Assembly (NCBI RefSeq): GCF_020073745.1 | Contig: NZ_JAIRAU010000052.1 | Span: 62,001 to 126,000 of the forward strand | Source of the DNA: Nannocystis pusilla | GTDB lineage: Bacteria; Myxococcota_A; Polyangia; Nannocystales; Nannocystaceae | DNA: 64,000 nt | Direction of reading: 5' to 3' | Shown: positions 46,186-54,149 of the stretch, piece after piece | How the letters are laid out: the number at the start of each line of letters is the position of its first letter | Numbering within the stretch: position 1 is the stretch's first letter | Made by a program: the position numbers and the translations under genes | The notes under the pieces: generated by a model | Told to the model about the DNA's origin: nothing | Seen by the model: the letters and a program-made list of their open reading frames with translations, nothing else | The model's database searches: none

Positions 46186-46476
46186 ATGGCGCGCCCGAAG
46201 TTCGTCACCAACGAGGAGCTGATCGCCGTCACCGGCGTGTCGCGGCAATCGCTCAACCTGTGGGTCAAACGCGGCCTGCTGCCGGCGCCGACGATCTTCT
46301 CGGACGGCAAGACCGGCGTGCGCTCGCGCTGGCCGGCCGAGGCGCTCGAGCGGGCGAAGTTCATCGTCGAGGCCCGCAGGTTCTACGCGCTGCACGAGAT
46401 CGAGGGCCTCGTGCGCGAGCGGTGGGGCGACGGCGGCGAGGCGCCCGCAGCGTCAACAACAGGGGCGAAGGAGTGA
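46186..46476 (+). CDS. MerR/AlpA-like DNA-binding protein 2
   Basis: A 96-residue paralogue of the preceding gene: ELIAVTGVSRQSLNLWVKRG, L-L-P-A-P, S-D-G-K-T-G-V-R-S-R-W-P-A-E-A-L-E-R-A-K-F-I. The recognition helix (S-R-Q-S-L-N-L-W) differs from that of protein 1 (T-S-A-T-M-Y-D-W), so the two likely bind different sites or act as a heterodimer. Coupled to the first gene by a 4-bp gap. No effector domain. Confidence 0.75.
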   Translation: MARPKFVTNEELIAVTGVSRQSLNLWVKRGLLPAPTIFSDGKTGVRSRWPAEALERAKFIVEARRFYALHEIEGLVRERWGDGGEAPAASTTGAKE

Positions 46477-46602
46477 GCACGGGTGCTCCACGGTGCCGAG
46501 CTGCTGGGGGCCGGAAATGAGCGACGACGCCTGCGTTCCGCCGCCTCGCGTGCTCGCGCCTGCCTCGCCCCGAGTCTCGTTGAGCCGGGCGGCCGGCCCG
46601 GA

Positions 46603-46743
46603 TGCGCAACACTGCACAACCTGATATCCGGACCTGATGTCTGTGATGTCCCAAGGGACAGCACAAGAAATGCCGGTGATATTTTAAAGGCCAGCAATTC
46701 GGCCGACTCCGCGCCCGGCCGCGAAGATGGTCCAGTGGCGCGC
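46603..46743 (+). repeat. Island repeat, copy 1 (about 140 bp)
   Basis: First of two near-identical direct copies; the other is 46821-46962. Bases 46644-46743 match 46863-46962 at about 96 of 100 positions, and the 40 bp before them match with one indel. It includes a hairpin TGTCCC-AA-GGGACA (46646-46659) followed by GCCGGTGATATTTTAAAGG. No open frame is shared, so it is non-coding. Between the copies lies about 77 bp of unrelated sequence. Confidence 0.85.
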
Positions 46744-46820
46744 CAGCGGCAGCGTTTCGGGCCTCTTATTGCTCCGAACCGCGCACGCCCGAACTTGGGG
46801 GCACAGAATTGAGCGTGAGG

Positions 46821-46962
46821 ACGCGCAATGCTGCACAATGTGATGTCCTAAAGGGCATGTGATGATGTCCAAAGGGACAGCACCAGAAATGGCGGTGATA
46901 TTTTAAGGGCCAGCAATTCGGCCGACTCCGCGCCCGGCCGCGAAGATGGTCCAGTGGCGCGC
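46821..46962 (+). repeat. Island repeat, copy 2 (about 140 bp)
   Basis: Second copy of the repeat at 46603-46743. It carries two hairpins of the ATGTCC/GGACAT type, ATGTCC-TAAA-GGGCAT (46842-46857, one G-U pair) and TGTCC-AAAG-GGACA (46865-46878). It ends 60 bp before the next likely start codon, so one copy could act as a leader or promoter for the gene downstream. Confidence 0.85.
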
Positions 46963-47023
46963 ACGGATAAATTCCTTCGGGCCGCGTATTGACGCTCGCC
47001 GAGGCGTGCTACGGTGCGTCGTC

Positions 47024-47731
47024 GTGAAGCTGCTAAAGGTGATATGGGCGATCCTGCGCGGCATCTTCTGGGGGATCGTGGACGACGATCTATTCAGCAG
47101 CCGCGAAGAGCCGGCGGCCAACAAGGAAGGCCCGTGGTGGGAGGACAAGGCGAGGACGCCGAAGGAGCCCACCGCGAGCTCGACCGCTCCCAAGGCGGAA
47201 CCGAGCGCGCACAAGGCGACAACGCCGGGCTGGTGGGCAGCTCCCGCGCCACCTGCGACCCCACCGACGATCAAGGTGGAAACGGACGCGGGCACGTTCA
47301 TCGCTGCGACCACCTTCTCGGGGCCAAACCTCATGGGGATCCGCCGTGTCGAGCGGCCGCGACAGGAGGGTGAGAGCCGCCGGCGCCGCCGCAGCACGAC
47401 CCCTCCAACTTCGCCCGTCACGCGCACAGACATCAAGTTGGAACCATGGGAGCCGGCCATCCCCCAGCAGGTCGCCAGCGAGCCCACCATCCGCCAGGGC
47501 GCCGCCAGCGAGCTGCCCACGACGGGCATCCAGCTCCGACCGCGCGAGCCGGCTGTTCCTCAGAATGCCGCCAGCGAGCCAAATGGCCCCGACGCCGCAG
47601 TGCCGATCGAGCCCGCCGACGTACCGCGAGTCGCGCGAGCACGACGCGTGCGAAGTCGTTTCGGTGGAGCGCCGCAGTTGGCGACCACGCTCGCCACTCG
47701 GCTCGCGCTCGCCGCCAGCACCCAGAGTTAG
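47024..47731 (+). CDS. Hypothetical protein with one N-terminal membrane helix
   Basis: A 235-residue protein with proposed start GTG 47024 (then KLLKVIWAILRGIFWGIVDD), which gives a single membrane helix at the very N-terminus. The rest is Pro/Ala/Arg/Ser-rich and low in hydrophobic residues, likely disordered. An in-frame ATG at 46946 would add 26 residues but lies inside repeat copy 2. No known family. Coding confidence is moderate because the composition is simple. Confidence 0.45.
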   Translation: MKLLKVIWAILRGIFWGIVDDDLFSSREEPAANKEGPWWEDKARTPKEPTASSTAPKAEPSAHKATTPGWWAAPAPPATPPTIKVETDAGTFIAATTFSGPNLMGIRRVERPRQEGESRRRRRSTTPPTSPVTRTDIKLEPWEPAIPQQVASEPTIRQGAASELPTTGIQLRPREPAVPQNAASEPNGPDAAVPIEPADVPRVARARRVRSRFGGAPQLATTLATRLALAASTQS

Positions 47732-47781
47732 CCAGCCCCACGGCCGAGAACAAGTCTCTCGGAATGAGGCGACGACGCGGA

Positions 47782-49734
47782 TCAGCGAGTCCGACGCGTC
47801 ACCGGTACGACGTAGGTGACCGCCCCAGAGTCGTCGAGATCGTAGTGGTCCTGGTCGCGGTTGATACGACGCCCGAGGTAGTTGTCGAGCATCCGGCGCG
47901 GGAAGAAACGCAGGCTCGCGTTCGTCCCGAGCAGTTCGATTCGACCTGCGCTGTAGCCGTGGATCCGCTTGAGTTGGCGGCCTTCCCGGTCCTTGTACTG
48001 CTCAAGACCGAACAGCGAGGCGCCTTGCAGGGCACGCCGTTCGGGTGCGCCGCCGATGCTGATCGCGGTGGAGGTGCCCTCGTGCATGTGGCCGAACAGA
48101 TGCGCGGCGAAGCGGCCTGGAATATCGATCTCAGCGGAGAATTCCTGTCTGGCGCGGGGATGTAGCCAGGTGGGCGGATGGTGCGTCAGTAGGAAATTGA
48201 CGTCGTGGCGCCTCAGCCACGCGGGGGCGTCGTGCCCGCAGACCTCATGAAGCTGGCGTGGATCCACGTCCATTCGCTCAAAGAAATCTCCCTCGGCGAG
48301 CTGCAAGAATGCGGAGTTGAGGCCGACGACACCGACATCGACGCCACCGACGCGCAGCGACAACGCGACGTCGCCGGGCAAGAGCCCACTGAGGCTGGTT
48401 GCGGTCGTCCACCGACGACGAGCTGCCCATGCGCTGTAGGCCCCGAAGGCAGTCCGCAGGCCGGCGAGGTACGGGTTGTCGTGGTTGTTGAGGACGTGAT
48501 CGCGCAGGTCGTGGTTGCGATGCCACTGCTCGAGCGCGAGCACGATCGGGTCGAAGCGAGGCGGGCGGGTTAGATCGTGGTTGCCGGGCACTGCGACGAG
48601 CTGCGGCTGCGATCCAAGCCGATCAAGGCATCTCCACAACTGCTCCAAGGTTCGGTCGAGTTGATCGAACTCCTCCGGCTCCCCGCGCTGTGTGAGATCG
48701 CCGGTGAAGAACACGACGTCCCAGCGACCCGTGTGCTCCGCCAGGCGCTCGAGGTCGGCAAACATCTTGTCCTTCACGTTGGGCCATAACCAGCTCGTGC
48801 CGCTCATCCCTTGGTGAAGATCGGTCAGGTGCAGCCAGCCAAAAGACGCCGGGGTGACGGGCATGGGCGTTGGCTGGCTTCGGACCTCGACGCTCGGAAG
48901 CGTGGAAGCCAGGGAGGTGGGTGCCACATGGACGGACCGCGGCGAAGGGGCCGCAGGCTCGCGCTCGAAGGCAATTTCGATGATGCTTCGCAGGGGTGAG
49001 GATGGGGCCCGCCCGGAGGGGCTTGGGAGGAAGTTCAGCGATGCGGGAACAACGTCGGCCGGGCCAGGCGCCCCGGCAGCAGGGGCCGGCAGCGTCGGCA
49101 CGGGGCCGTCAAGCTCGTCCTCGTCGACTGACGCGGCCGCGCCAGCGGCCCGCGCGAGACGAAACCCGCTGATCAGCAAGACATCGGCGCCGTGCGGATC
49201 GATATGGTGCGCGACGAGCAGCGCATGGACGCGACGGCAGTACTCGAGATAGTCCGCTCCGGTCTGCAACGCGAGCACGGGCTTGCCCTCGAGCGCGGCG
49301 AGCCCGTGCGCCATTGAGGTACTGCGCGGGACGAAACGCCCAGACTCGCGGACGTGGAGCACCATCGACAGGAACAACCAGCCGCCACCGGGGAGCCGGC
49401 CGCCGCGTCGCAGCGCGACGAGGTTGGCAGCCAACCACGCGTCATCGGCGCGCCACAACTGGGGTACGATCTCGTTGACGTTGTCGAGGCTGCCGACGAG
49501 GAGGTTAGCGTTGCGACCGACGAGGCCGGTGGCGAAACGGCCCTGGACCTCGCGCCCGTTGCTGACGTCCTGGTTGAACAGCTCGAGCACGCGACGCAGC
49601 GCAGTCTCGTCGAGGCGACCGAGCCGCTCGCCCAGGAGCGCGCGAGCCTCGGCGGTCGCCCTTATGCGCCGCTCCAGGCGCGCGGGCGGGAGATGAGCGA
49701 GGGCGTCGCGGATGGCCTGAGCGCGATCGTTCAT
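47782..49734 (-). CDS. Calcineurin-like metallophosphoesterase with a new N-terminal domain
   Basis: A 650-residue protein. Residues about 1-205 are a helical domain I do not recognise (RLERRIRATAEARALLGERL, LVGSLDNVNEIVPQLWR, GRLPGGGWLFLSMVL). A Pro/Ala/Ser linker follows. The phosphoesterase domain (about 300-600) carries all five metal motifs: LTDLHQG, FFTGDLTQRG, VPGNHDLTRP, LTHHPP and FGHMHEG. Start: MNDRAQAIRDAL at 49734 is preferred, with GTG 49749 possible. It may cleave a phosphodiester such as a nucleic acid or cyclic nucleotide. Its position between the repeat and the integrase of a defence-bearing island makes a defence or effector role plausible but unproven. Confidence 0.75.
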   Translation of the reverse strand: MNDRAQAIRDALAHLPPARLERRIRATAEARALLGERLGRLDETALRRVLELFNQDVSNGREVQGRFATGLVGRNANLLVGSLDNVNEIVPQLWRADDAWLAANLVALRRGGRLPGGGWLFLSMVLHVRESGRFVPRSTSMAHGLAALEGKPVLALQTGADYLEYCRRVHALLVAHHIDPHGADVLLISGFRLARAAGAAASVDEDELDGPVPTLPAPAAGAPGPADVVPASLNFLPSPSGRAPSSPLRSIIEIAFEREPAAPSPRSVHVAPTSLASTLPSVEVRSQPTPMPVTPASFGWLHLTDLHQGMSGTSWLWPNVKDKMFADLERLAEHTGRWDVVFFTGDLTQRGEPEEFDQLDRTLEQLWRCLDRLGSQPQLVAVPGNHDLTRPPRFDPIVLALEQWHRNHDLRDHVLNNHDNPYLAGLRTAFGAYSAWAARRRWTTATSLSGLLPGDVALSLRVGGVDVGVVGLNSAFLQLAEGDFFERMDVDPRQLHEVCGHDAPAWLRRHDVNFLLTHHPPTWLHPRARQEFSAEIDIPGRFAAHLFGHMHEGTSTAISIGGAPERRALQGASLFGLEQYKDREGRQLKRIHGYSAGRIELLGTNASLRFFPRRMLDNYLGRRINRDQDHYDLDDSGAVTYVVPVTRRTR

Positions 49735-49825
49735 GAGACGGGACGCCACTCTAACCGAATTGCACCCCGCGCTGGGCCGCCTGCCGGGGTCCGGACGGGC
49801 TCACCGCCGGGCGCGCAGGGCGGCG

Positions 49826-51082
49826 CTACCGGGAGCGCGGGCGGGTCGGCGACCCCTTCGGCGGCTTCGCCTTCGCGCCGGAGCGGCCGGCGCGGACGAT
49901 CACCTTGCTCGTCAGGTTGACCGCGTCGCGCAGCACGTAGTCGGCGATGTGCGCGTAGCGCTGGGTCGTCCGGTAGTTCTTGTGGCCGAGCATCTTGCCG
50001 ACCACCTCGAGCGGCACGCCGTTCATGATCGCGTCGCTGGCGACCGAGTGCCGGAGGTCGTGCAGGCGCACGTCGGGGATACCCGCCAGCTTGCGCGCGT
50101 TGGCCCAGCTCCGGTCCAGGCTGTACAGCTTCTTGCCGTTCTTCGAGCAGACGACCAGGCCGCGCTTGGGGTTCCCCTTCGCCGCCGCGATCGCCCCGAG
50201 CAGCGCCATCACCTCGTCGGCGACGATGACGTCGCGCTTGCCGCCCTTGGAGTCGGGCAGGCGCAGCATCTTCTGGCGCCATGCGACCTGCTCCCAGCGC
50301 AGGTCGCGGATCTCGTCGCGCCGCATGCCGGTGAGCATCAGCAGCCGCACGCCCCAGATCGCCTCGCGGCCGATGTGCCCCGGCTTGCCGGATCGGATCT
50401 TCTCGGCCGCCGTCAGCACGCGCTCGAGCGCCTGCCGCTCCTCGGGGGTCAGGAAGCGCTCGACCTCCCTCTCTTCGAATCGCTGCACCGCGGTTGCCGG
50501 GTTCCGGTACGCCGTCCGATCCCACAGCTCCCACTTCGAATACATCACGCTGAGCACGCAGCGCATGTAATTGGCGGCACACGGCATCGGCTTGAGCTTG
50601 TTGTGCGCCCGCTGGACGTCGGCCGGTGTGATGTCGTCCATCCGCTTGCTGCCGAACTCGGGAAGGACATACAGGCGTAGCACCCTGCGGTACTTCTCGG
50701 CCGTACGTGGCTTGAGGTACATGTCGACATGATCCTGTTCGAAGCGCCTGGCGAACTCGCGGATCGTGGGCGCCTTCGAGCCACTCGACAGCGCGGTCTC
50801 GGACGTCGGCCCGGCGGCTTTCGGAGCGCCGACGCTCGCGCCAGGGCCCTGCTGTGCCAGGACGACCATTGCGATCTTGCGCGCCTCATCAGCTCCAAAC
50901 GCCGGGGTCAGGAGCCCGAGCCGGTGCCGATGGTCCTTGTTGGCCGGGTCGCGGTACCTGGCGAAGAACACCTTCTTGCCACTCGGAAGCACCCGCAGAA
51001 CGAATCCGGGCAGGGAGTCGCAGGTGATCTCGTACTTGACTTCGCGCGGCTTGGCCTCGCGCGCTTGCGTGTTCGTGAGCAT
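49826..51082 (-). CDS. Tyrosine recombinase (site-specific integrase) of the island
   Basis: A 418-residue integrase. The N-terminal part (about 10-60: LPGFVLRVLPSGKKVFF) resembles arm-type DNA-binding domains, residues about 105-200 the core-binding SAM-like domain, and about 210-385 the catalytic domain. Catalytic residues: Arg 254 (TGMRRDE), Lys 279 (DSKGGKR), His 341 and Arg 344 (HDLRH), His 367 (GHKN) and Tyr 376 (QRYAH). A basic tail ends it. ATG 51082 has GGAGG just upstream. It lies 132 bp inside the right attachment core, the usual position for an integrase beside its att site, and reads away from that site. Confidence 0.95.
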   Translation of the reverse strand: MLTNTQAREAKPREVKYEITCDSLPGFVLRVLPSGKKVFFARYRDPANKDHRHRLGLLTPAFGADEARKIAMVVLAQQGPGASVGAPKAAGPTSETALSSGSKAPTIREFARRFEQDHVDMYLKPRTAEKYRRVLRLYVLPEFGSKRMDDITPADVQRAHNKLKPMPCAANYMRCVLSVMYSKWELWDRTAYRNPATAVQRFEEREVERFLTPEERQALERVLTAAEKIRSGKPGHIGREAIWGVRLLMLTGMRRDEIRDLRWEQVAWRQKMLRLPDSKGGKRDVIVADEVMALLGAIAAAKGNPKRGLVVCSKNGKKLYSLDRSWANARKLAGIPDVRLHDLRHSVASDAIMNGVPLEVVGKMLGHKNYRTTQRYAHIADYVLRDAVNLTSKVIVRAGRSGAKAKPPKGSPTRPRSR

Positions 51083-51213
51083 GGCTAGCCTCCAGACCCA
51101 CAACCAAATCGATCCAAAAACGAACCGGCGCAAGGGTGTTTAACGCCCTGGCCTAAGAGACATGAAATCTCGAATTCGAGCCATAGGGGCTGATTTCGAT
51201 CATGTATATGACA

Positions 51214-51220
51214 TTGCCGT
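51214..51220 (+). other. Right attachment core (attR), TTGCCGT
   Basis: The second copy of the 7-bp core. The arm CATGTATATGACA (51201-51213) is just inside the island, and DUF4215 coding sequence follows outside. It lies 132 bp from the integrase start. Confidence 0.75.
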
Positions 51221-51383
51221 CGTCGCACTGCTCGCCGGGATCGACGACGCCGTCGCCGCACAGGGCCTCGTCGCCGTCGGTCAGCTCGCCGAGGTCGCCG
51301 GGCTTCTGTTCGCAGGCGCCGAGCGCCAGCGTGACGAGGGCGGACAGGAAGATGGTCGAAAGGACAGACTTATGGAGCGTCAT
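51221..51383 (-). pseudogene. DUF4215 lipoprotein, 5' part, cut off by the island
   Basis: The first 54 codons of the interrupted gene: MTLHKSVLSTIFLSALVTL, lipobox LALGAC (Cys 24), a Gly/Leu/Asp linker and the first half of a DUF4215 repeat, C-G-D-G-V-V-D-P-G-E-Q-C-D-D. Beyond 51220 the frame continues for 22 codons into the island and stops. The original 3' part is at 22448-22713. In uninterrupted form this would be the third gene after the ECF sigma and anti-sigma genes upstream on the same strand, so its expression may have been under that sigma factor. Confidence 0.85.
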
Positions 51384-51419
51384 GGGTAACCTCGAGATGC
51401 AGGCACGCCGCCCGATCTG

Positions 51420-52175
51420 TCACTCGATCTCGCGGCAGATCTGGCGCATGCGTTCGGCGAGGTGCGAGCTCGGACGCTCGCGCAGGAACTTCTGCCGCGC
51501 GGCGCTCGCGGCCTCGCGGTCGCCGAGCTTGCACAGCGCGGTCGCCCGCGAGACCTGGCGCTCCTCCTCGAACACGCCGCCGGGGAAGCGACGGCCGTGC
51601 GCGTCGAGGGCCGCGAGCGCGTCCTCGTGGCGGCCTGCGGCGAGGGCCGCCTGGGCGCGCTGGAACGAGGCGACCTCCTCGGGCCGCAGCGACGGATCGG
51701 CATCCGGCCGCGGTCTCCGCCGCGGGCCGGCGTCGCGGTGTGATGATTGGACCACCTTCGGGGCAATGATGGGAGGCGATGCGTCGATCGTCGGCGGTGG
51801 ATCGAGCGCGGCGGCGGGAGCGTCGGTGATCGATGGGTCGAGCGCCGGCGAGGCCTGGATCGAGGGCGCGGTCGTTTCGCGCGGCGCGAGCGGCTGCGGG
51901 GCGGACTCGCCGGGGGCTTGATGCTCCGCCTCGACGTGGCTGGCCGTGCGTCCGCGCCAGGCGGTCGCGGCGGCCAGGCCGACGCACAGCAGGAGCGCTG
52001 CGGCCATGGCTGCGAGGGCCCAGGTCGTGCGGGGGCGCCGGGGCGGGGCGGCCGGAGGTGCGAGCCGGGCGTCGATGGCGGCCCAGGTGGCGGCGCGGGT
52101 GGCCGCGCTCGGCCGATCGACGGCGCGCAGGGCAGCGGCGTACTCGCGGAGCTCGTCGTCGAGTGGTTCGATCAC
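51420..52175 (-). CDS. Anti-sigma-like membrane protein of the ECF pair
   Basis: A 251-residue protein with a cytosolic N-terminus (residues 1-50, DDELREYAAALRAVD and a Pro/Arg patch), one membrane helix (51-73) and a periplasmic part. That part is a Pro/Ala/Asp-rich linker (about 75-155) and a helical TPR-like end (about 165-251, FQRAQAALAAGRHEDALAAL). GTG 52175 has GAGGAGG upstream and overlaps the stop of the sigma gene (GTGA), so translation is coupled. This gene order and topology are typical of ECF anti-sigma factors, though the N-terminal zinc motif H-x3-C-x2-C is absent. Confidence 0.75.
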   Translation of the reverse strand: MIEPLDDELREYAAALRAVDRPSAATRAATWAAIDARLAPPAAPPRRPRTTWALAAMAAALLLCVGLAAATAWRGRTASHVEAEHQAPGESAPQPLAPRETTAPSIQASPALDPSITDAPAAALDPPPTIDASPPIIAPKVVQSSHRDAGPRRRPRPDADPSLRPEEVASFQRAQAALAAGRHEDALAALDAHGRRFPGGVFEEERQVSRATALCKLGDREAASAARQKFLRERPSSHLAERMRQICREIE

Positions 52176-52771
52176 GGGGTCCTCCTCGCGGCGCGCGCGT
52201 GGTGGCGGGCGATCGCCTTCTGCAACAATTGGCGCGCGGCCCGGACCCGCGAATACGCGGTGTTGAGGTTGATCTCGAGGCACTCGGCGACCTCCGGCAT
52301 GGGCATGCCCTCGATGTCGGACAGCACGAAGGCCATTCGCTTGTCCTCGTCCATGGCGTCGAGGGCGCCGCGGACGACGGCGGCGGCCTGGCGGCGCGCG
52401 AGCTCCTCCTCGGGGCAGGAACCGGCGGGCTCGGGCTCGACCACGAGCTCGAGGTGCCGCGCGGCGCGCTGGCGATAGCGGCGGGCGATCCGTCGCGTGA
52501 TGCCGTAGAGCAGCGCGCGCACGGAGCCACGGACGTCGAACTCGTCGCGGCGTTGATGCAGGACGACGAACACGTCCTGCACGGCGTCGTCGACGACGGC
52601 CGCGGGCACGCCGAGGCGGCCGGTCAGGCGCCACACGAACTCGTAGTGATCGCGGAACAGCTCGGCGATCGCGGGCAAGGCGGCGGCGCGCGGGCTGGCG
52701 TGCGCGCGCGTGTCGGGGTCGCCGAGGGCGGCCGATGGGACGAGGACCGGCGGGATGCTCCGGTCATGCAA
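52172..52771 (-). CDS. ECF-type RNA polymerase sigma factor
   Basis: About 199 residues from the proposed TTG 52771; the frame is open further upstream without a better start, so the true start is uncertain. Region 2 is LFRDHYEFVWRLTGRLGV then DDAVQDVFVVLHQ, with the R-G-S-V-R-A-L-L-Y-G-I core-binding part. Region 4 is ALDAMDEDKRMAFVLSDIEG, then MPEVAECLEINLNTAYSRVR, the helix-turn-helix for the -35 box. The long gap between regions 2 and 4 is Glu/Pro/Arg-rich, common in myxobacterial ECFs. It is coupled to the anti-sigma gene and upstream of the interrupted DUF4215 lipoprotein gene. Confidence 0.88.
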   Translation of the reverse strand: MHDRSIPPVLVPSAALGDPDTRAHASPRAAALPAIAELFRDHYEFVWRLTGRLGVPAAVVDDAVQDVFVVLHQRRDEFDVRGSVRALLYGITRRIARRYRQRAARHLELVVEPEPAGSCPEEELARRQAAAVVRGALDAMDEDKRMAFVLSDIEGMPMPEVAECLEINLNTAYSRVRAARQLLQKAIARHHARAARRTP

Positions 52772-52919
52772 CGAGGGGCCAGGTTCTGTCAGACAAAAAA
52801 CAGGGAGACGACGGCGGGCGAACCCGCGCCAGGAGTCAAGAGGCGCGTCGTGCGCGATGCGGCGCGTTCCGCTGTATTGATGGAACCGCGCCGGTGCGCA
52901 GCGACGAGTCGCGGGGCGG

Positions 52920-53921
52920 TCAGAAGAACCGCAGCTCGAGCGCGAACAGGCCGCGGAACGCGACGGGGGCCGCGCGATGGACATCCGTGTCCTGGCCGCG
53001 CAGACGGAAGCGCGCGGCCAGCAGCGGGACGGCGACGCCGAGCTGCAGGCCGAGCGCGAGCCGGGGCACCGGCACCCATTGCACGCGAGCGTCGGCCAGA
53101 GCGGCCAGCCAGAACACGCGATCGACGGTGGGCGTGACGACGCCGACGCCCGCGCCGCGCATCGCTCCCAGCTCGAGGCCGGCGCACAACGGCAGCTCGA
53201 CCTTGCGGAGGGCGAAGCGCGGACAGACGCCGAGCTGGGCTGCCGTGAGGCGCAGGTCGCCGCCGCCGCCGGTGCCCGCGACGCGGGCAGGTTGCTCGAG
53301 CCAGTGACCGGCGCCGACCTCGGCGCGCACGCGGCGAGCGAGCAAGCCGAGGCGCAGCAGGAAGCCGGCGGTGGGGCGCGGCAGGGCGCCGACATCGAGG
53401 CCGGCGGCGAGGCTCACCGCCATGCGCAGCGACGCAGGCGGCGGGACGCGGGGCGCGGGCGAGCGAGGTGGTGAGCGCGGCGGTGGGCCGTCGCGGGCCT
53501 CGCGGAGCACGGGCACGGCGAGCGGGATGTCGCCGGGGTCGCGCGAGGTGGGCTCGGCGGCGAGGACCGGCCCGGCGAGGAGGTCGGGGTCGATGGCGAC
53601 GGCGATCATCAGCGCGGCGGCGTCGACCAGCAGCTCACACGAATCGGCGACGACGCTGCGTGTGACGGCGGGGGCGTCCTGCGGCTCGATCGTCAGCGCG
53701 AGCTCCCACCGGCGATCGCGGCGGCGTCGCGCGGTGGCGCGGGCGGTCACGGCCTCGGCGTCGGCGGGGGTGAGCGAGCGGCCGAGATCGGCGGCGACGG
53801 CCCCGGCGAGCGCGTCGCGCGAGGGGCACGCGGCCGGTGCGTCCCACCGCAGCAGGCCGTCGGTCGCCGCGGGTGGCGCGAGCGAGAGCGTCAGGGCGGC
53901 GAGGATCTCCGGCAGATCCAC
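52920..53921 (-). CDS. Outer-membrane beta-barrel-like protein
   Basis: A 333-residue protein (GTG 53921). The N-terminal 130 residues contain A-C-P-S-R-D-A-L and short strands with a Cys pair; a Pro/Arg/Ser linker follows. The C-terminal half shows alternating hydrophobic strands (LRMAVSLAAGLDVGA, LRLGLLARRVRAEVGAG, LPLCAGLELGAMRGA, LALGLQLGVAVPLLAA) and ends LFALELRFF, a terminal aromatic as in outer-membrane barrels. Such proteins are common in myxobacteria next to ECF genes. It is upstream of the sigma gene on the same strand with a 148-bp gap. Substrate or ligand unknown. Confidence 0.6.
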   Translation of the reverse strand: MDLPEILAALTLSLAPPAATDGLLRWDAPAACPSRDALAGAVAADLGRSLTPADAEAVTARATARRRRDRRWELALTIEPQDAPAVTRSVVADSCELLVDAAALMIAVAIDPDLLAGPVLAAEPTSRDPGDIPLAVPVLREARDGPPPRSPPRSPAPRVPPPASLRMAVSLAAGLDVGALPRPTAGFLLRLGLLARRVRAEVGAGHWLEQPARVAGTGGGGDLRLTAAQLGVCPRFALRKVELPLCAGLELGAMRGAGVGVVTPTVDRVFWLAALADARVQWVPVPRLALGLQLGVAVPLLAARFRLRGQDTDVHRAAPVAFRGLFALELRFF

Positions 53922-54149
53922 GCCGCGAGTCTATCGCAGTTCTATTAAAAGGGCGGCGACGGCGAATCATATGTACTTCAGGACATGACCGCCGGGCCAG
54001 TGTCGATCCGAGCCGGGCGATGTACCTTCGACGAGGCGCAGGGCGAAGGTGTCGCGCGCGTTCGCTCGTCGCGCGGGAGTGGTGGCGCGAATTCGCGTGT
54101 AAGGAGCGTCTGGACGGCCGATCGCGGGCTTGCGAGGATCGTCGCCCGC

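Larger units (their letters stand above)
22714..51220. mobile_element. 28.5-kb integrative genomic island in a DUF4215 lipoprotein gene
   Basis: The island is bounded by direct TTGCCGT repeats, carries a tyrosine recombinase next to its right end, and splits one reading frame precisely. In the circular form the joined ends would read CATGTATATGACA - TTGCCGT - TGCTGTCTACATG, whose arms are imperfect inverted repeats (9 of 13), as expected for a recombinase core site. Cargo: a methyltransferase/Z1/nuclease-like operon, a Ser/Thr kinase pair, lipoproteins, a Tc/Rhs toxin operon with a probable immunity gene, MerR-like regulators, a duplicated repeat and a metallophosphoesterase. No conjugation or phage structural genes were recognised, so it probably moves with outside help or is only excised and integrated. 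Confidence 0.85.

Noticed and set aside
22714-51220. The island as a prophage or conjugative element
   Set aside because: No capsid, portal, terminase, tail, relaxase or type IV secretion genes were recognised.
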